This document shows positions 43,532 through 43,567 of a DNA stretch of 43,567 nucleotides, piece by piece. The notes beneath the pieces were generated by a model. It was given only the letters and a program-made list of their open reading frames with translations. It was not told the origin of the DNA and made no database searches. The position numbers and the translations under genes are program-made. Origin of the DNA: Chromera velia (taxonomy: Eukaryota; Sar; Chromeraceae); the NCBI GenBank assembly GCA_018398765.1, contig JAHBMJ010000127.1, forward strand, positions 13,541 through 57,107. The letters are read 5' to 3'. Within the stretch, counting starts at the first letter, position 1, and every line of letters starts with the position of its first letter.

Positions 43532-43567
<36 letters not shown>
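43532..43567. repeat. Terminal poly-C run (36 C)
   Basis: The window ends in 36 consecutive C. Probably where assembly stopped; it does not resemble a telomere repeat. Confidence 0.95.

Noticed and set aside
43532-43567. Telomere
   Set aside because: Homopolymer C without a telomere-type repeat; more likely a sequencing or assembly end.
1-43567. tRNA, rRNA and snRNA genes
   Set aside because: Scanned for TTCGAATCC-type T-arms, A/B boxes and snRNA-like motifs by eye; only isolated partial words were found, none forming a cloverleaf.

Overview
Nuclear DNA of a unicellular eukaryote. Genes are split by many short spliceosomal introns, microsatellites fill the introns, and two runs of N plus a terminal C-run show a draft assembly contig. 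A chromerid alga such as Chromera velia, or another alveolate, fits the gene structure, the GC-rich coding DNA and the frequent TGCATGC motifs. That placement is inference; nothing here proves the species. No rRNA, tRNA, CRISPR array or organelle gene was recognised.

Layout, left to right. A GC-rich upstream block leads to an intronless CCCH zinc finger plus endonuclease/exonuclease/phosphatase-like (EEP) gene (1094-2554, +). AT-rich DNA follows with a possible mobile-element ORF pair (3644-4659, -). An eight-exon coiled-coil gene (6675-10314, -) comes next, then a gap-flanking 63-bp tandem array (about 10910-11241). An eleven-exon STE20/MST-like kinase gene (12442-17555, -) is divergent from an eight-exon unrecognised gene (18252-21012, +), which is followed by a second unrecognised multi-exon gene (21564-26692, +). 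After an AT-rich spacer there is a secreted GH39-like glycoside hydrolase (27605-30815, +), then decayed coding DNA (31521-31829, -). A multi-exon gene follows whose last exon contains a repeat array read in three frames (33643-36804, -). The window ends with a rhomboid intramembrane protease (37455-39305, -) divergent from a ZNHIT2-like HIT zinc-finger gene (39972-41342, +), and about 2.2 kb of AT-rich and unassigned DNA.

The genes do not form one pathway; this is an ordinary eukaryotic neighbourhood of signalling, proteolysis, RNP assembly and cell-surface carbohydrate functions. Exon models were built by hand from reading-frame continuity, GT-AG (one GC-AG) junctions and matching phases. 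Most junctions agree in phase, but several 5' and 3' ends are uncertain and are marked.

The strongest unusual signals are: about half of the inferred introns carry C at position +3 (GTCAG or GTCGG), often inside a short tandem GTCA/GTCG repeat; a hairpin-separated duplication of the kinase DFG exon edge; a coding minisatellite whose unit-length mix makes one exon read the same DNA in three frames; and matching GC-rich islands upstream of several genes.
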